Shown piece by piece: positions 1 to 7,410 of a stretch of DNA of 18,185 bases. Numbering within the stretch: position 1 is the stretch's first letter; the number at the start of each line of letters is the position of its first letter. A program made the position numbers and the translations under genes. Location: assembly GCA_937901055.1 (NCBI GenBank), contig CALCGO010000477.1, positions 1 through 18,185 of the forward strand. Direction: 5' to 3'. This DNA comes from an uncultured Rhodobacterales bacterium (GTDB lineage: Bacteria > Pseudomonadota > Alphaproteobacteria > Rhodobacterales > Rhodobacteraceae). A model generated the notes under the pieces. It worked only from the letters and a program-made list of their open reading frames with translations. It made no database searches and was not told the DNA's origin.

Positions 1-2
1 CC

Positions 3-1181
3 ATCGTTATTTTCTTGGCCCAGATGGAGCAGTTCAAAGTTTCTGACGGCGCCGGAGGGCATGTCTGGATGTCAGGCGCAACCCTTTGGTTAACGCTGAT
101 ACTGGTCGGCGGCACAATGGCGTTGGTGCATTTTACCCCGAAGGTAACCAAGTTTATTCCGGCCCCATTAGCCGCCATCGGAATTATTGCCATTTTGGTC
201 ATCGCCTTTGATTTGCCCGTACCGCGTGTTGGTGACCTTGCGACGCTCAAGGGTGGTTTGCCTACTTTTGGTATCCCGCAAGTGCCGTTGACGTTAGAAA
301 CATTGAAAATCATTTTCCCGTACGCCGTAATTCTTGCAGCGATCGGCCTGATCGAAAGCCTGCTGACGCTTAACCTCGTTGGAACGATTACTGGTAAACG
401 TGGTGGGGCTTCGCAGGAATGCGTTGCGCAGGGCGCGGCCAACGTAGTTACCGGCTTCTTCGGCGGCATGGGCGGCTGTGCGATGATTGGTCAGTCGATG
501 ATCAACGTGAAATCCGGCGGGCGTACACGCCTTTCCGGCATTGCTGCCGCATTGTTCCTATTGGCTTTCATTTTGGTTGGCAGCGGAACAATCGAGCTGA
601 TCCCGCTGGCCGCACTGGTCGGGGTGATGTTCATGGTCGTTATCGGTACGTTTGCATGGCAAAGTATCGGCGTGCTGCGCCGCGTGCCCAAATCCGACGC
701 ATTGGTAATCCTTCTGGTGACCGCAGTAACTGTGGCCGAGGATCTGGCAACTGCCGTTGTCGTCGGGGTTCTGGTATCCGCTGTTGTTTATGCATGGAAC
801 GCGGCCTCCCGTATTCAGATAGTCGCCCGCCAATCGCATTCCGAAGAGGGCGCTTTGGTGTACGAAATTGCGGGCCCGCTATTCTTCGGTTCCGCCACCA
901 GCTTCGTAGAACGTTTCCACCCAGAAAACGATCCTGATGTCGTGATTCTAGATTTCATGGACTCGCGCGTCGTAGACCACAGTGCCTTGCAAGCGATCGA
1001 AGACGTGGCGGCGAAATATCAAGAAGCAGGCAAACGTCTGCGTCTGCGCCATCTGACACAGGATTGTCATCGTTTGTTAACCAATGCGGGTCAGTTGATG
1101 GTCGATATGGACGACGACCCGGATTATCGCGTCGCCGTTGATTACGATGTGAATGTCGGGCAGATGGGCAGCGGTCACTAA
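3..1181 (+). CDS. SulP-family anion transporter with C-terminal STAS domain (5' end outside window)
   Basis: This is the inner-membrane SulP (SLC26A-like) permease family, which moves sulfate, bicarbonate or related anions; the substrate cannot be told from sequence. The reading frame is open to the first base of the window, so the N-terminal part (roughly the first hundred or so residues) is missing, and the TTG at 15 is not a believable start. What is visible is a series of hydrophobic segments over about the first 265 residues, including a Gly-rich stretch (FFGGMGGCAMIGQ) typical of the SulP core, then a cytoplasmic STAS domain over about residues 280-375 with the usual strand-loop pattern VVILDFMDSRVVDHSAL. 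The stop TAA at 1179-1181 overlaps the stop of the convergent marR-type gene. Family assignment is firm; a bicarbonate or sulfate role is inference only. Confidence 0.92.
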   Translation: MVIFLAQMEQFKVSDGAGGHVWMSGATLWLTLILVGGTMALVHFTPKVTKFIPAPLAAIGIIAILVIAFDLPVPRVGDLATLKGGLPTFGIPQVPLTLETLKIIFPYAVILAAIGLIESLLTLNLVGTITGKRGGASQECVAQGAANVVTGFFGGMGGCAMIGQSMINVKSGGRTRLSGIAAALFLLAFILVGSGTIELIPLAALVGVMFMVVIGTFAWQSIGVLRRVPKSDALVILLVTAVTVAEDLATAVVVGVLVSAVVYAWNAASRIQIVARQSHSEEGALVYEIAGPLFFGSATSFVERFHPENDPDVVILDFMDSRVVDHSALQAIEDVAAKYQEAGKRLRLRHLTQDCHRLLTNAGQLMVDMDDDPDYRVAVDYDVNVGQMGSGH

Positions 1182-1687
1182 AGCGACGACGCGGCCCTTG
1201 CTGCCTGATCGTATATGCCGGACATGGTGCGCAGCGTAGCGGCAATCTCGCTAAGCTGGTCGGCGTCGGTGCTTAAGCTTTCGATCAAGCACTGTTCGCG
1301 TACGTCACGGTAAATATTGCACAAGTCTGCGCCCTCTTCGGTGGGGGAATAAAGCATTTCTTTGCCGGACTTCTCGCCCGCGACTAACCCGTTTTTAATC
1401 AGCTTTTTGATGGCATAATTGACGGTATGTGCATCCTCGATATTCAGCATGAAGCAGACATCGGACAACCGTTTACCGCGATCCCGGTGATTAATGTTGT
1501 GCAACACCAAAATTTCCAAAGTGCTGAGTGTTGGATGCCCAGAAGCCGCCATGCATCTGTTTACCCAACGGCTAAAACCGTTATAGGCGACAATCAGGCC
1601 GAATTCGAATTCCGAAAGGGGCCACCCGCTTGGCGTCGCCAAATGACGGGAGGCTACGATTTTACGTTTTGTTGGTTTGTTTTCCAT
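1178..1687 (-). CDS. MarR-family winged-helix transcriptional regulator
   Basis: A 169-residue predicted DNA-binding regulator. The middle (about residues 50-120) reads as a MarR-type winged helix: a helical segment with STLEILVLHNINHRD, a recognition region LSDVCFMLNIEDAHTVNYAIKKLIKNGLV, then a wing with GKEMLYSPTEEG. The C-terminal helices (residues 125-169) would form the dimer interface. It resembles the group described as predicted MarR-type regulators with an N-terminal extension. No Shine-Dalgarno sequence precedes the ATG at 1685-1687, so translation may be leaderless or start elsewhere. A short palindrome sits just upstream (1695-1711) and may be its own operator. The neighbours are the convergent SulP gene and the upstream stress-protein gene on the same strand, 45 bases away. 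The ligand and targets are unknown. Confidence 0.85.
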   Translation of the reverse strand: MENKPTKRKIVASRHLATPSGWPLSEFEFGLIVAYNGFSRWVNRCMAASGHPTLSTLEILVLHNINHRDRGKRLSDVCFMLNIEDAHTVNYAIKKLIKNGLVAGEKSGKEMLYSPTEEGADLCNIYRDVREQCLIESLSTDADQLSEIAATLRTMSGIYDQAARAASSL

Positions 1688-1694
1688 GCAGCAA

Positions 1695-1711
1695 GTTTAC
1701 AATTTGTCGAC
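1695..1711 (-). promoter_or_regulatory. possible operator and promoter of the marR-type gene
   Basis: Plus strand GTTTACAATTTGTCGAC is an imperfect palindrome (perfect ACAA-T-TTGT core; six of eight positions match over the longer arms) ending 7 bases before the regulator's start codon. On the minus strand TTGTTA and TAAACT, 16 bases apart, could be -35 and -10 boxes, with the palindrome covering the spacer and -10. The predicted transcript would begin almost at the ATG. Autoregulation through such a site is common for MarR proteins, but this one is short and AT-rich, so it is tentative. Confidence 0.3.
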
Positions 1712-1732
1712 ATTTTAACAAGGAAAAACCAC

Positions 1733-2143
1733 TTAACGGTTAATCAAAACCGAGCAATCCGCATGCCGTACAACCCGCGATGCGGTCGATCCCATCAGGT
1801 AATCCTTAATACCGGGATGGTGGGAGGCAATAATGATCAAGTCGATGTCGCGCTCGTCGGCCTCGTCAAGTATTACGGGGCTTGGGCTACCATACCGCAC
1901 AACAACATCTGCTTCGACGTCAATAGTTTCCGACAGTTCCTTCAGGGATTCCTGTGTTTCTTCAAGGTTCTCCTGCAATTGCCCCTCGGGAAGATAAGAC
2001 TGCGCATAGGCGGGAATATCGCCGATTACGTGCAGCAGCGTTATCTTCGCATTGTCGTCAGAAAGTGCAACCGCGCGTCTGATCATTGCTTGACCGATAT
2101 CGCGGTGGGCAAGGTCGATAGGAACGAGGATAGATTTATACAT
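1733..2143 (-). CDS. universal stress protein, UspF-like
   Basis: A 136-residue single-domain cytoplasmic universal stress protein. It begins MYKSILVPIDLAH, the usual first strand of the alpha/beta fold, and ends with the family signature around residues 104-136 (IIIASHHPGIKDYLMGST, then VVRHADCSVLINR), which is close to the E. coli UspF type rather than UspA. Relative to the classical G-2X-G-9X-G-S/T nucleotide motif the first two glycines are Ala106 and His109, while Gly118-Ser119 are kept, so ATP binding is uncertain. Residues about 45-75 form an acidic helical insert. The frame stays open further upstream, but the ATG at 2141-2143 is preferred because GGAG lies 7 bases before it; the ATG two codons earlier would touch the GGAG. 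An FNR/CRP-type site lies upstream. USPs are often induced by oxygen limitation or other stress. Confidence 0.93.
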   Translation of the reverse strand: MYKSILVPIDLAHRDIGQAMIRRAVALSDDNAKITLLHVIGDIPAYAQSYLPEGQLQENLEETQESLKELSETIDVEADVVVRYGSPSPVILDEADERDIDLIIIASHHPGIKDYLMGSTASRVVRHADCSVLINR

Positions 2144-2174
2144 AACCATTCTCCAACAAGTTTCAGTTGAGGGA

Positions 2175-2215
2175 ATGATAGTCGCACTTTTCCCGACCAC
2201 CTTGACCTGAGTCAT
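2175..2215 (-). promoter_or_regulatory. predicted FNR/CRP-type activated promoter of the universal stress gene
   Basis: On the plus strand TTGACctgaGTCAT occupies 2202-2215; it fits TTGAY-N4-RTCAA, the consensus of FNR/FixK/Dnr regulators, in nine of ten positions. On the minus strand a -10-like TATCAT lies at 2180-2175. Taking the start of transcription as about 2168, the site is centred near -40.5, where an activator that contacts RNA polymerase directly (class II) sits. There is no good separate -35 box, as expected for such promoters. The leader would be about 25 bases and contains the GGAG ribosome site. Confidence 0.5.
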
Positions 2216-2227
2216 ATGGTTTTGCGA

Positions 2228-2566
2228 TTACCCTTTGTCGAAAAACGGCGTCATTTGCGCAACAATAACCGAGTTTTCGTCCAACGCCTGCTGCATTAAC
2301 GCTTTTTCTTCGTCGGAAATGTCATGCCCTTCGGCGCGGCGTTCCTGCAACGTGCCGTAGCCTGATACATCCAGCGGCGCCATATCTGCCTGCTTTAGGA
2401 TTGCCACGGTTTCACGCACGGCCTCTGCCTCGTCCACGCCAGATGCATAACACATCAGCGCCGCGCCAGAACTACCCTTCGGGAGCCCGTCGTTATCGGC
2501 GCGGCCTACCTCGACCAGCAGGGTATAAACCTGCTGTGGGCGCTTTTTCTTGGGCGCGTCAGTCAC
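2228..2566 (-). CDS. conserved-looking protein of unknown function overlapping dapD
   Basis: A 112-residue, soluble, acidic protein that I cannot place in a named family. It starts with a Lys/Pro-rich tail (TDAPKKKRPQQ), has a strand-like VYTLLVEVGRA, then GSSGAALMCYASGVDEAEAVRETVAILKQADMAPLDVSGYGTLQER, which reads as an alpha/beta (ferredoxin-like) fold, and a charged C-terminal helix. No signal peptide or membrane segment is seen. The start is GTG at 2564-2566, which overlaps the dapD stop (2559-2561) by 8 bases, so it is probably translated by coupling with dapD; no clear separate ribosome site is present. Its position after dapD suggests co-expression with lysine/peptidoglycan precursor synthesis, but that says nothing certain about its role. 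Confidence 0.8.
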   Translation of the reverse strand: MTDAPKKKRPQQVYTLLVEVGRADNDGLPKGSSGAALMCYASGVDEAEAVRETVAILKQADMAPLDVSGYGTLQERRAEGHDISDEEKALMQQALDENSVIVAQMTPFFDKG

Positions 2567-3386
2567 GGAGCAAATCGTTAATAGAAGTTTTGGAACGTGT
2601 GCGCTCGTCCACCCGTTTCACGATGATCGCCGCATAAAGGTTAACGCCGTTTTTGGATGGCAAGGAACCAGCGACAACCACGGAATAGGGCGGCACTTCG
2701 CCGTACATGACTTCGCCGGTCTCGCGATCAACGATCTTGGTGGATTTCCCGATGAATACGCCCATGCCAAGGACCGAACCTTCGCGAACGATACAGCCCT
2801 CGACAACTTCGGAGCGCGCACCGATGAAGCAATTGTCTTCGATAATCGTTGGTCCAGCCTGCATGGGTTCCAGAACACCACCGATGCCAACGCCACCCGA
2901 AAGATGCACGTTTTTGCCGATCTGCGCGCAGGAACCAACGGTGGCCCAACCATCAACCATCGAACCTTCGTCGACATAGGCGCCGATATTTACGAAGGAC
3001 GGCATCAACACCACTCCGGGCGCGATATACGCGGAACGGCGAACAATGGATCCAGGAACCGCGCGGAAACCAGCAGCCTGCCATTGGTTTTCACCCCAGC
3101 CAGCCCATTTGTTTGGCACTTTGTCCCACCAGCTAGCGTTGCCGTTGCTGCCTTCGATCATCGCCATGTCCGATAGGCGGAACGATAAAAGAACGGCTTT
3201 CTTTGCCCATTGGTTAACGTGCCACTCACCGTTTTCGCGGGGCTCGGCGACGCGCAGCTTGCCACTGTCCAAAGCGGTTAATGTGTCTTCAATGGCTTCG
3301 CGAACCTCGCCTGTTGTAGCAGGACTAATAGAGTCGCGCGCATCCCATGCGGCCTCGATGGCGATTTCTAGTTGTGCGTTCGACAT
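2559..3386 (-). CDS. dapD: 2,3,4,5-tetrahydropyridine-2,6-dicarboxylate N-succinyltransferase
   Basis: This cytoplasmic enzyme transfers succinyl from succinyl-CoA to tetrahydrodipicolinate in the succinylase branch of the diaminopimelate pathway, which feeds lysine and peptidoglycan. The 275-residue length is the normal family length. An N-terminal helical domain (about 1-100) is followed by a left-handed parallel beta-helix of hexapeptide repeats (about 105-230; for example IAPGVVLMPSFVNIGAYVDEG and VGIGGVLEP) and a C-terminal segment with VPPYSVVVAGSLPSKNG. The frame is open 26 codons further upstream, but the ATG at 3384-3386 begins the conserved MSNAQLEIAIEAAWDAR and has GGGGA five bases before it. 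A small unknown gene overlaps the 3' end; dapE is not adjacent here. It is transcribed away from the LOG gene. Confidence 0.97.
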   Translation of the reverse strand: MSNAQLEIAIEAAWDARDSISPATTGEVREAIEDTLTALDSGKLRVAEPRENGEWHVNQWAKKAVLLSFRLSDMAMIEGSNGNASWWDKVPNKWAGWGENQWQAAGFRAVPGSIVRRSAYIAPGVVLMPSFVNIGAYVDEGSMVDGWATVGSCAQIGKNVHLSGGVGIGGVLEPMQAGPTIIEDNCFIGARSEVVEGCIVREGSVLGMGVFIGKSTKIVDRETGEVMYGEVPPYSVVVAGSLPSKNGVNLYAAIIVKRVDERTRSKTSINDLLRD

Positions 3387-3427
3387 GGTGATCCCCGTTT
3401 TGTGACTGGTCTTGTTCTGTTTAGGCC

Positions 3428-3433
3428 TATAAT
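3428..3433 (+). promoter_or_regulatory. possible -10 box of the LOG-family gene
   Basis: A perfect TATAAT lies about 50 bases before the LOG start codon in the 95-base divergent gap with dapD. No convincing -35 box lies 16-18 bases upstream. On the opposite strand the same spot reads TATAGG, with TTGCAC 17 bases away, which could serve dapD, so the two promoters may overlap back to back. Confidence 0.35.
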
Positions 3434-3481
3434 TCGGAAACCAAGCATGTGCAATATGGCACAAATGACAGTGAGGAAACT

Positions 3482-4291
3482 ATGAACCGTAAACAAACCC
3501 GTTTTCCCGACGCCCGCGAGGATATGAAAACTTCGGTCGAGGTGCCTGACACCCCGCAAACTCGTGCGCCGACCTATCGTCTTGCCTTCGCTGACCCCGA
3601 TTTTCTGTGCCGTGACGAACTGCGCCCAATGCGCTTGCAACTGGAACTATTGAAGCCGGAGATGGCGCTGGCGGAAAAGGGCATCGAAAGTACGGTTGTA
3701 CTTTTCGGCGGGGCACGCATTCCTGATCCGGTGAACAAAGCATCGGCACGCACAGAAACGCTGGCCGATTTGTCGAAGTATTATACCGAGGCGCGGAAAT
3801 TCGCAGCACTTTGCACCAAAGCCAGCATGTCGAACGGTCATAAGGAATACGTAGTTTGCACAGGTGGCGGGCCGGGTGTGATGGAAGCTGGCAACCGCGG
3901 CGCTGCCGACGTTGGCGGCGACTCAATTAGCTTGAACATCGTGTTGCCGCACGAACAGTCCCCCAATCAATATGCAACCCCAGAGCTTTGCTTCAACTTT
4001 CACTACTTCGCAATCCGCAAGATGCATTTCCTGATGCGCGCCAAAGCGCTTGCCGTTTTCCCCGGTGGATTTGGCACAATGGATGAGCTGTTCGAGGCGT
4101 TAACTCTGATCCAGACTGGCCGCATGGAACCGATGCCAATTCTGCTGTTCGGCGAGGCGTTCTGGCGCAAAGTCATTAACTGGGATGCGTTGGCTGATGC
4201 GGGCACTATTGGGGCCGACGACCTCAAGCTGTTCCGTTTTGTCGAAACTGCCGATGAGGCTTGGGAGATTCTGCTGAATTGGGGAAACTAG
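3482..4291 (+). CDS. LOG-family (TIGR00730) Rossmann-fold nucleoside 5'-monophosphate phosphoribohydrolase
   Basis: A 269-residue member of the LOG / lysine-decarboxylase-like family, whose characterised members release the base from (cytokinin) nucleoside 5'-monophosphates. Both family motifs are intact: GGGPGVMEA at residues 128-136 and PGGFGTMDE at 194-202, with the preceding FAIRKMHFLMRAKALAVFP segment. The N-terminal 60 residues form an extension beyond the core, as in the longer bacterial form. The start ATG at 3482 is chosen because GAGGAAA sits just before it; the ATG 11 codons earlier has no such signal. It is divergent from dapD, and its stop TAG shares bases CTAG with the stop of the phytase-like gene. 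Older databases mislabel this family as lysine decarboxylase. In bacteria the role is probably purine nucleotide salvage or clean-up (inference). Confidence 0.93.
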   Translation: MNRKQTRFPDAREDMKTSVEVPDTPQTRAPTYRLAFADPDFLCRDELRPMRLQLELLKPEMALAEKGIESTVVLFGGARIPDPVNKASARTETLADLSKYYTEARKFAALCTKASMSNGHKEYVVCTGGGPGVMEAGNRGAADVGGDSISLNIVLPHEQSPNQYATPELCFNFHYFAIRKMHFLMRAKALAVFPGGFGTMDELFEALTLIQTGRMEPMPILLFGEAFWRKVINWDALADAGTIGADDLKLFRFVETADEAWEILLNWGN

Positions 4292-5151
4292 TCGTTAACC
4301 AAATACTCGGCAATAACGGTTCTTAACAAAGGATTAAAGTTGTTGTCGGACACCAGTGTCAAGCGAGTTTGACCGCTCTCATCTGCCCAAACCGATATCC
4401 CCTCCATGTTGTCGAGGCGGTTTGTGCGTGTCACCAGCAGGGTTTTGCCCTCCGTTAGGGTGTTGTTCACAAAGTTGAACCGGCGGATGCGGGTCGAAAA
4501 TCCTGTGGGTACCTTGAATGCGCGTTCCAGTACATAGAACCGGCCATCAGGTCCAAAGTCCGCCCCAGTGACGAGAAACTGCCCGTCGCGAGGGATGGAG
4601 GTTGTTTGAGACCACTCGGCCCCACTAAACTGGTAAACGGGGAAGGGCCGTGTTTCTTTGCCCGAGCGTTCGGGAATGGTTAGCATTATCCCGTCTGCAT
4701 TTATGGCCAGCGCTTCGAGGCCCGAGTTGCTTTGCAAGGTCCGAAAGTCCGGATGCTTGGGCAAAAACTGCCCCGCCGCAGTCCGTGTCGCGTGCTGCAT
4801 AATCCGGTGATTACCCTCGAACGCGATGTAGATGCTGCCGTTCGGTCCAATCGCCAGACCTTCGGCGTTTGTGTGATGTCCTGTCAGCGGGTTACCTTTG
4901 CTATCGAGAATTGGACTAAGGGGGAAGATCGTTGCGCTGCGTATCTCTCCATCTAGCCGGGTTATGCTGCCTTCGATAAATTTGCCTTGATCGGTGATCG
5001 CCAGAAAATCCCCGCTGGGAAAAACCTCGATACCGGATAGACCGCCGAAGCCCTCCAGATCAAGTTTTAGTACGATCCTGCCGACAGCCGTCAATGTCTG
5101 CGCATACGAAAATACTGGCAACATCAGCAGAAGCGCAAGCAGCCGGATCAT
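4288..5151 (-). CDS. exported phytase-like esterase (esterase-like activity of phytase family)
   Basis: A 287-residue predicted periplasmic protein with a signal peptide (MIRLLALLLMLPVFSYA, cut near residues 17-19) followed by a beta-propeller-like domain of the phytase-like family. Recognisable pieces are LEGFGGLSGIEV, LAITDQGKF, TNAEGLAIGPNGSIYIAFEGNHRI, SGLEALAI, and near the end NRLDNMEGISVWADESGQTRLTLVSDNNF, the usual repeated N/E-G-L/I pattern with an acidic metal-binding loop. The ATG at 5149-5151 overlaps the mepA stop as ATGA, which together with the signal peptide decides the start over the frame's upstream ATG. It is the last gene of the UMF1-mepA operon. Actual phytase activity is unproven for most such proteins; a phosphoester or ester substrate in the periplasm is the most one can say. 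Confidence 0.87.
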   Translation of the reverse strand: MIRLLALLLMLPVFSYAQTLTAVGRIVLKLDLEGFGGLSGIEVFPSGDFLAITDQGKFIEGSITRLDGEIRSATIFPLSPILDSKGNPLTGHHTNAEGLAIGPNGSIYIAFEGNHRIMQHATRTAAGQFLPKHPDFRTLQSNSGLEALAINADGIMLTIPERSGKETRPFPVYQFSGAEWSQTTSIPRDGQFLVTGADFGPDGRFYVLERAFKVPTGFSTRIRRFNFVNNTLTEGKTLLVTRTNRLDNMEGISVWADESGQTRLTLVSDNNFNPLLRTVIAEYLVND

Positions 5152-6005
5152 CGCGATTCCAACACGCCGAGGCATTGGCCGGGCAGGTCGCTCATTACCA
5201 GCTCTGGTTTCAATACTTTGGGTGGCGCATTTGGGTCAGGGGGTAGTAGGGCGTCTGTCACCCACCAATCCACGCTGTCGCAACCATCACCAGCAGGTGG
5301 CGGCGCCTGTTCTGTGCAATCAGCTGACTCGGGCGGGCAGTTAAGGCGCACGTGGAAATGATACGTATGCCCCCACCATGGCCGAAGTTTTCGCAAGAAC
5401 TTGCGTTCAGACGGCGTGGCATCCTCGCACATTTGCAACTTGATAGCGCCTGAGACGAAGATCCGAGCGACGGACTTGTCCTTCAACGCGGCCGTCAAAA
5501 TTGCATGGTGCGCGGCAGTCCAATTACCGTTCACGGATTTCAGGTCTTCGGATACTACCGAAATCGAGGAGATGTTCTCGCGTTCGCTTGCCGTTAAGTT
5601 CAGGCGGGTAGGCGGCAGCATCCAGACGTCTGCATCCAACCCGATCTGGTGGCTGGCGTGACCGGTTAACATCGGCCCACCACGTGGTTGGCTCATGTCA
5701 CCGACATACAGGCCTTCCCATCCCGCCCGTTCCGCGCTGCGGCTTAGGCGCTCGATAAAAGCGACTGTATTTGGGTGCCCCCAGTTGCGGTTGCGCGAAA
5801 GGCGCATAGCTTGCCAGTTGGTGCCGGACTCAGGCAGTTGTGTGGCACCCGCCAGACATCCTTTGGCATACGAGCCGTAGGATTGTGACGTTTGTGCGCT
5901 GGGGTGATCTACATGCCCGAACAATTCTTTGGCGATCGGGGCGGCCGAAGAATTTGCCGAGAATGCCATGCCCGCCAATAGAATTATCTGGAATAGATAT
6001 CGCAT
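5148..6005 (-). CDS. mepA: penicillin-insensitive murein endopeptidase (peptidase M74)
   Basis: A 285-residue periplasmic zinc hydrolase of the LAS group that cuts the D-alanyl-meso-diaminopimelate crosslinks of peptidoglycan. A signal peptide (cut near residue 22, after SANSSAA) precedes the mature enzyme. The metal and active-site residues match the family: GHASHQIGLDAD with His119 and Asp126 (seven apart, as in the E. coli enzyme), and WGHTYHFHVRL with His213, His216 and His218 (the 3-and-2 spacing of E. coli). Six or so cysteines in the mature part would form disulfides. The ATG at 6003-6005 directly follows the stop of the MFS gene with no gap, and its own stop overlaps the next start as ATGA, so the three genes are one operon. 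The C-terminal Pro-rich tail and last 30 residues are less conserved. Confidence 0.95.
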   Translation of the reverse strand: MRYLFQIILLAGMAFSANSSAAPIAKELFGHVDHPSAQTSQSYGSYAKGCLAGATQLPESGTNWQAMRLSRNRNWGHPNTVAFIERLSRSAERAGWEGLYVGDMSQPRGGPMLTGHASHQIGLDADVWMLPPTRLNLTASERENISSISVVSEDLKSVNGNWTAAHHAILTAALKDKSVARIFVSGAIKLQMCEDATPSERKFLRKLRPWWGHTYHFHVRLNCPPESADCTEQAPPPAGDGCDSVDWWVTDALLPPDPNAPPKVLKPELVMSDLPGQCLGVLESR

Positions 6006-7343
6006 TTAGTCAGCGTTCGCTCCTTCTGGTTTCACCCAGATTAACAGGATCAAGCCGATAACGAAAAGCCCGATAAGCGGAGTCATGCCCAAACGCTGGC
6101 TGTCTGTCATGCTGGTGGCCAGCAAAATAGATGCTGGGGCAAGAAATGCCGTGGCTTTGCCCGACAGGGCGTATAGGCCGAAGGCTTCGGTCATACGCTC
6201 TGGGTTGGCTTGGCGTACCAGCATTGTGCGCGACGCGGCTTGAATTGCACCGCCAGCGCCACCGATGATTGCGCCGCAGATGTAGAATAGTGTGTCGGGC
6301 GCAGAAGAACCTTCGGCGATCGGCATAAAGAACAGCATCTCGCGCGAGGTTGAAACAATGGCGGTTACCACCAATATTAACGCTACGGCGCAGAAGACGA
6401 TGACGGGTTTGGGGCCGAATTTATTGTCAGCATGCCCACCGATCCAAGCAAAGATCGCGCCGGTGATCGCGGCGATAATACCGAACACACCTATCTGTGT
6501 GATCGACCAGCCAAGCACGCCAATGGCATAGATTCCACCAAACTGGAACAACCCGTTCAATGCATCGCGATAGAACATGGACGACACCAGGTATGCGCTG
6601 AAACTGGTCTGCCCCGGAAGAGATTTAAGCGTGGAAATTAAGTCGGTGAAACCCTTGGATAGAAAGTCCTTTTGTAGCGGCTTCTTTTTGACATCGGGTG
6701 TCCACAGGAAGAACGGCAGCATAAAAACCACGTACCAAATCGCGGAGAGTGGGCCGACGGAACGGGTTCCCTCGCGCATTTCGGGGTCTAGGCCGAATAT
6801 AGGGGCAGAGCCGAGCAGGGTTACACCTTCGTCGTTTTCAGCCAGTAACAACAGCACAACGAACAGCGCCAGAACGCCGCCCCAATAGCCGAATGCCCAG
6901 CCCGAGCCCGATATGCGCCCAAGATTTTCTTTTGGGCCAAGCGATGGCAGCATGGCGTTGATGAAAATCGCGGCGAATTCTACGCCGACCAAGGCGATGC
7001 CGAATGATATCAGGATAAGGGTGATTGATGACATGTCGGGAACGGCCCACCAAAGGCCAACAGAACCAACGGTGACCATCACGGAAAACACCAGTATCCA
7101 AGGTTTACGAGGGCCGGAGGTGTCAGCGATAGAACCCAGCATTGGCGCTAGTACGGCAATGAAAATACCGGTTATCGTCAGCATTCCTGCCCACGCTTCT
7201 TGTCCTGCAACGTTGTCGCCGATGACAGCCGAGGTGAAGTATGGTGCAAAGATAAATGTAACGAGTAGCGTGTGGAAAGGCTGGCTGGCCCAGTCAAAGG
7301 ACATCCATCCCCAGACACCTTTTTTAGATGCGTATTCCGTCAT
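6006..7343 (-). CDS. MFS transporter of the UMF1 (Atg22-like) family
   Basis: A 445-residue integral membrane protein with about twelve hydrophobic segments. The N-terminus KKGVWGWMSFDWASQPFHTLLVTFIFAPYF is the signature of UMF1 / Atg22-like transporters, and SRTMLVRQANPERMTEAFGLYALSGKATAF in the C-terminal half is also typical. The substrate is not known for the bacterial members. The start ATG at 7341-7343 has AGGGA about nine bases upstream; the frame is open for 19 codons before it but that stretch is Arg-rich and unlike the family. It is the first gene of the operon with mepA and the phytase-like gene, and divergent from the oxidoreductase gene. Because muropeptide permeases such as AmpG are also MFS proteins, uptake of cell-wall turnover products is a reasonable guess. 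Confidence 0.9.
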   Translation of the reverse strand: MTEYASKKGVWGWMSFDWASQPFHTLLVTFIFAPYFTSAVIGDNVAGQEAWAGMLTITGIFIAVLAPMLGSIADTSGPRKPWILVFSVMVTVGSVGLWWAVPDMSSITLILISFGIALVGVEFAAIFINAMLPSLGPKENLGRISGSGWAFGYWGGVLALFVVLLLLAENDEGVTLLGSAPIFGLDPEMREGTRSVGPLSAIWYVVFMLPFFLWTPDVKKKPLQKDFLSKGFTDLISTLKSLPGQTSFSAYLVSSMFYRDALNGLFQFGGIYAIGVLGWSITQIGVFGIIAAITGAIFAWIGGHADNKFGPKPVIVFCAVALILVVTAIVSTSREMLFFMPIAEGSSAPDTLFYICGAIIGGAGGAIQAASRTMLVRQANPERMTEAFGLYALSGKATAFLAPASILLATSMTDSQRLGMTPLIGLFVIGLILLIWVKPEGANAD

Positions 7344-7410
7344 TTTTCTATCCCTGTTTGTTTTTTCAACGATATGACGTGCGCGGGCTCGTTTAAGCAA
7401 GGGAAAGTTT

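Noticed and set aside
1427..2170. 247-codon open frame on the plus strand opposite the marR-type and stress-protein genes
   Set aside because: It is antisense to two well-supported genes, spans the gap between them, and its translation shows no domain; it results from the codon bias of the true genes.
2202..2207. TTGACC as a plus-strand -35 box
   Set aside because: No plus-strand gene starts nearby; the bases are better explained as half of the FNR-type palindrome for the minus-strand stress gene.
2550..3176. 208-codon open frame on the plus strand opposite dapD
   Set aside because: dapD is certain on the other strand; the translation is low in recognisable structure and has no ribosome site.
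3482..4291. Annotation as lysine decarboxylase
   Set aside because: The PGGxGTxxE and GGGxGxME motifs belong to LOG-type phosphoribohydrolases; the decarboxylase name is an old misannotation of this family.
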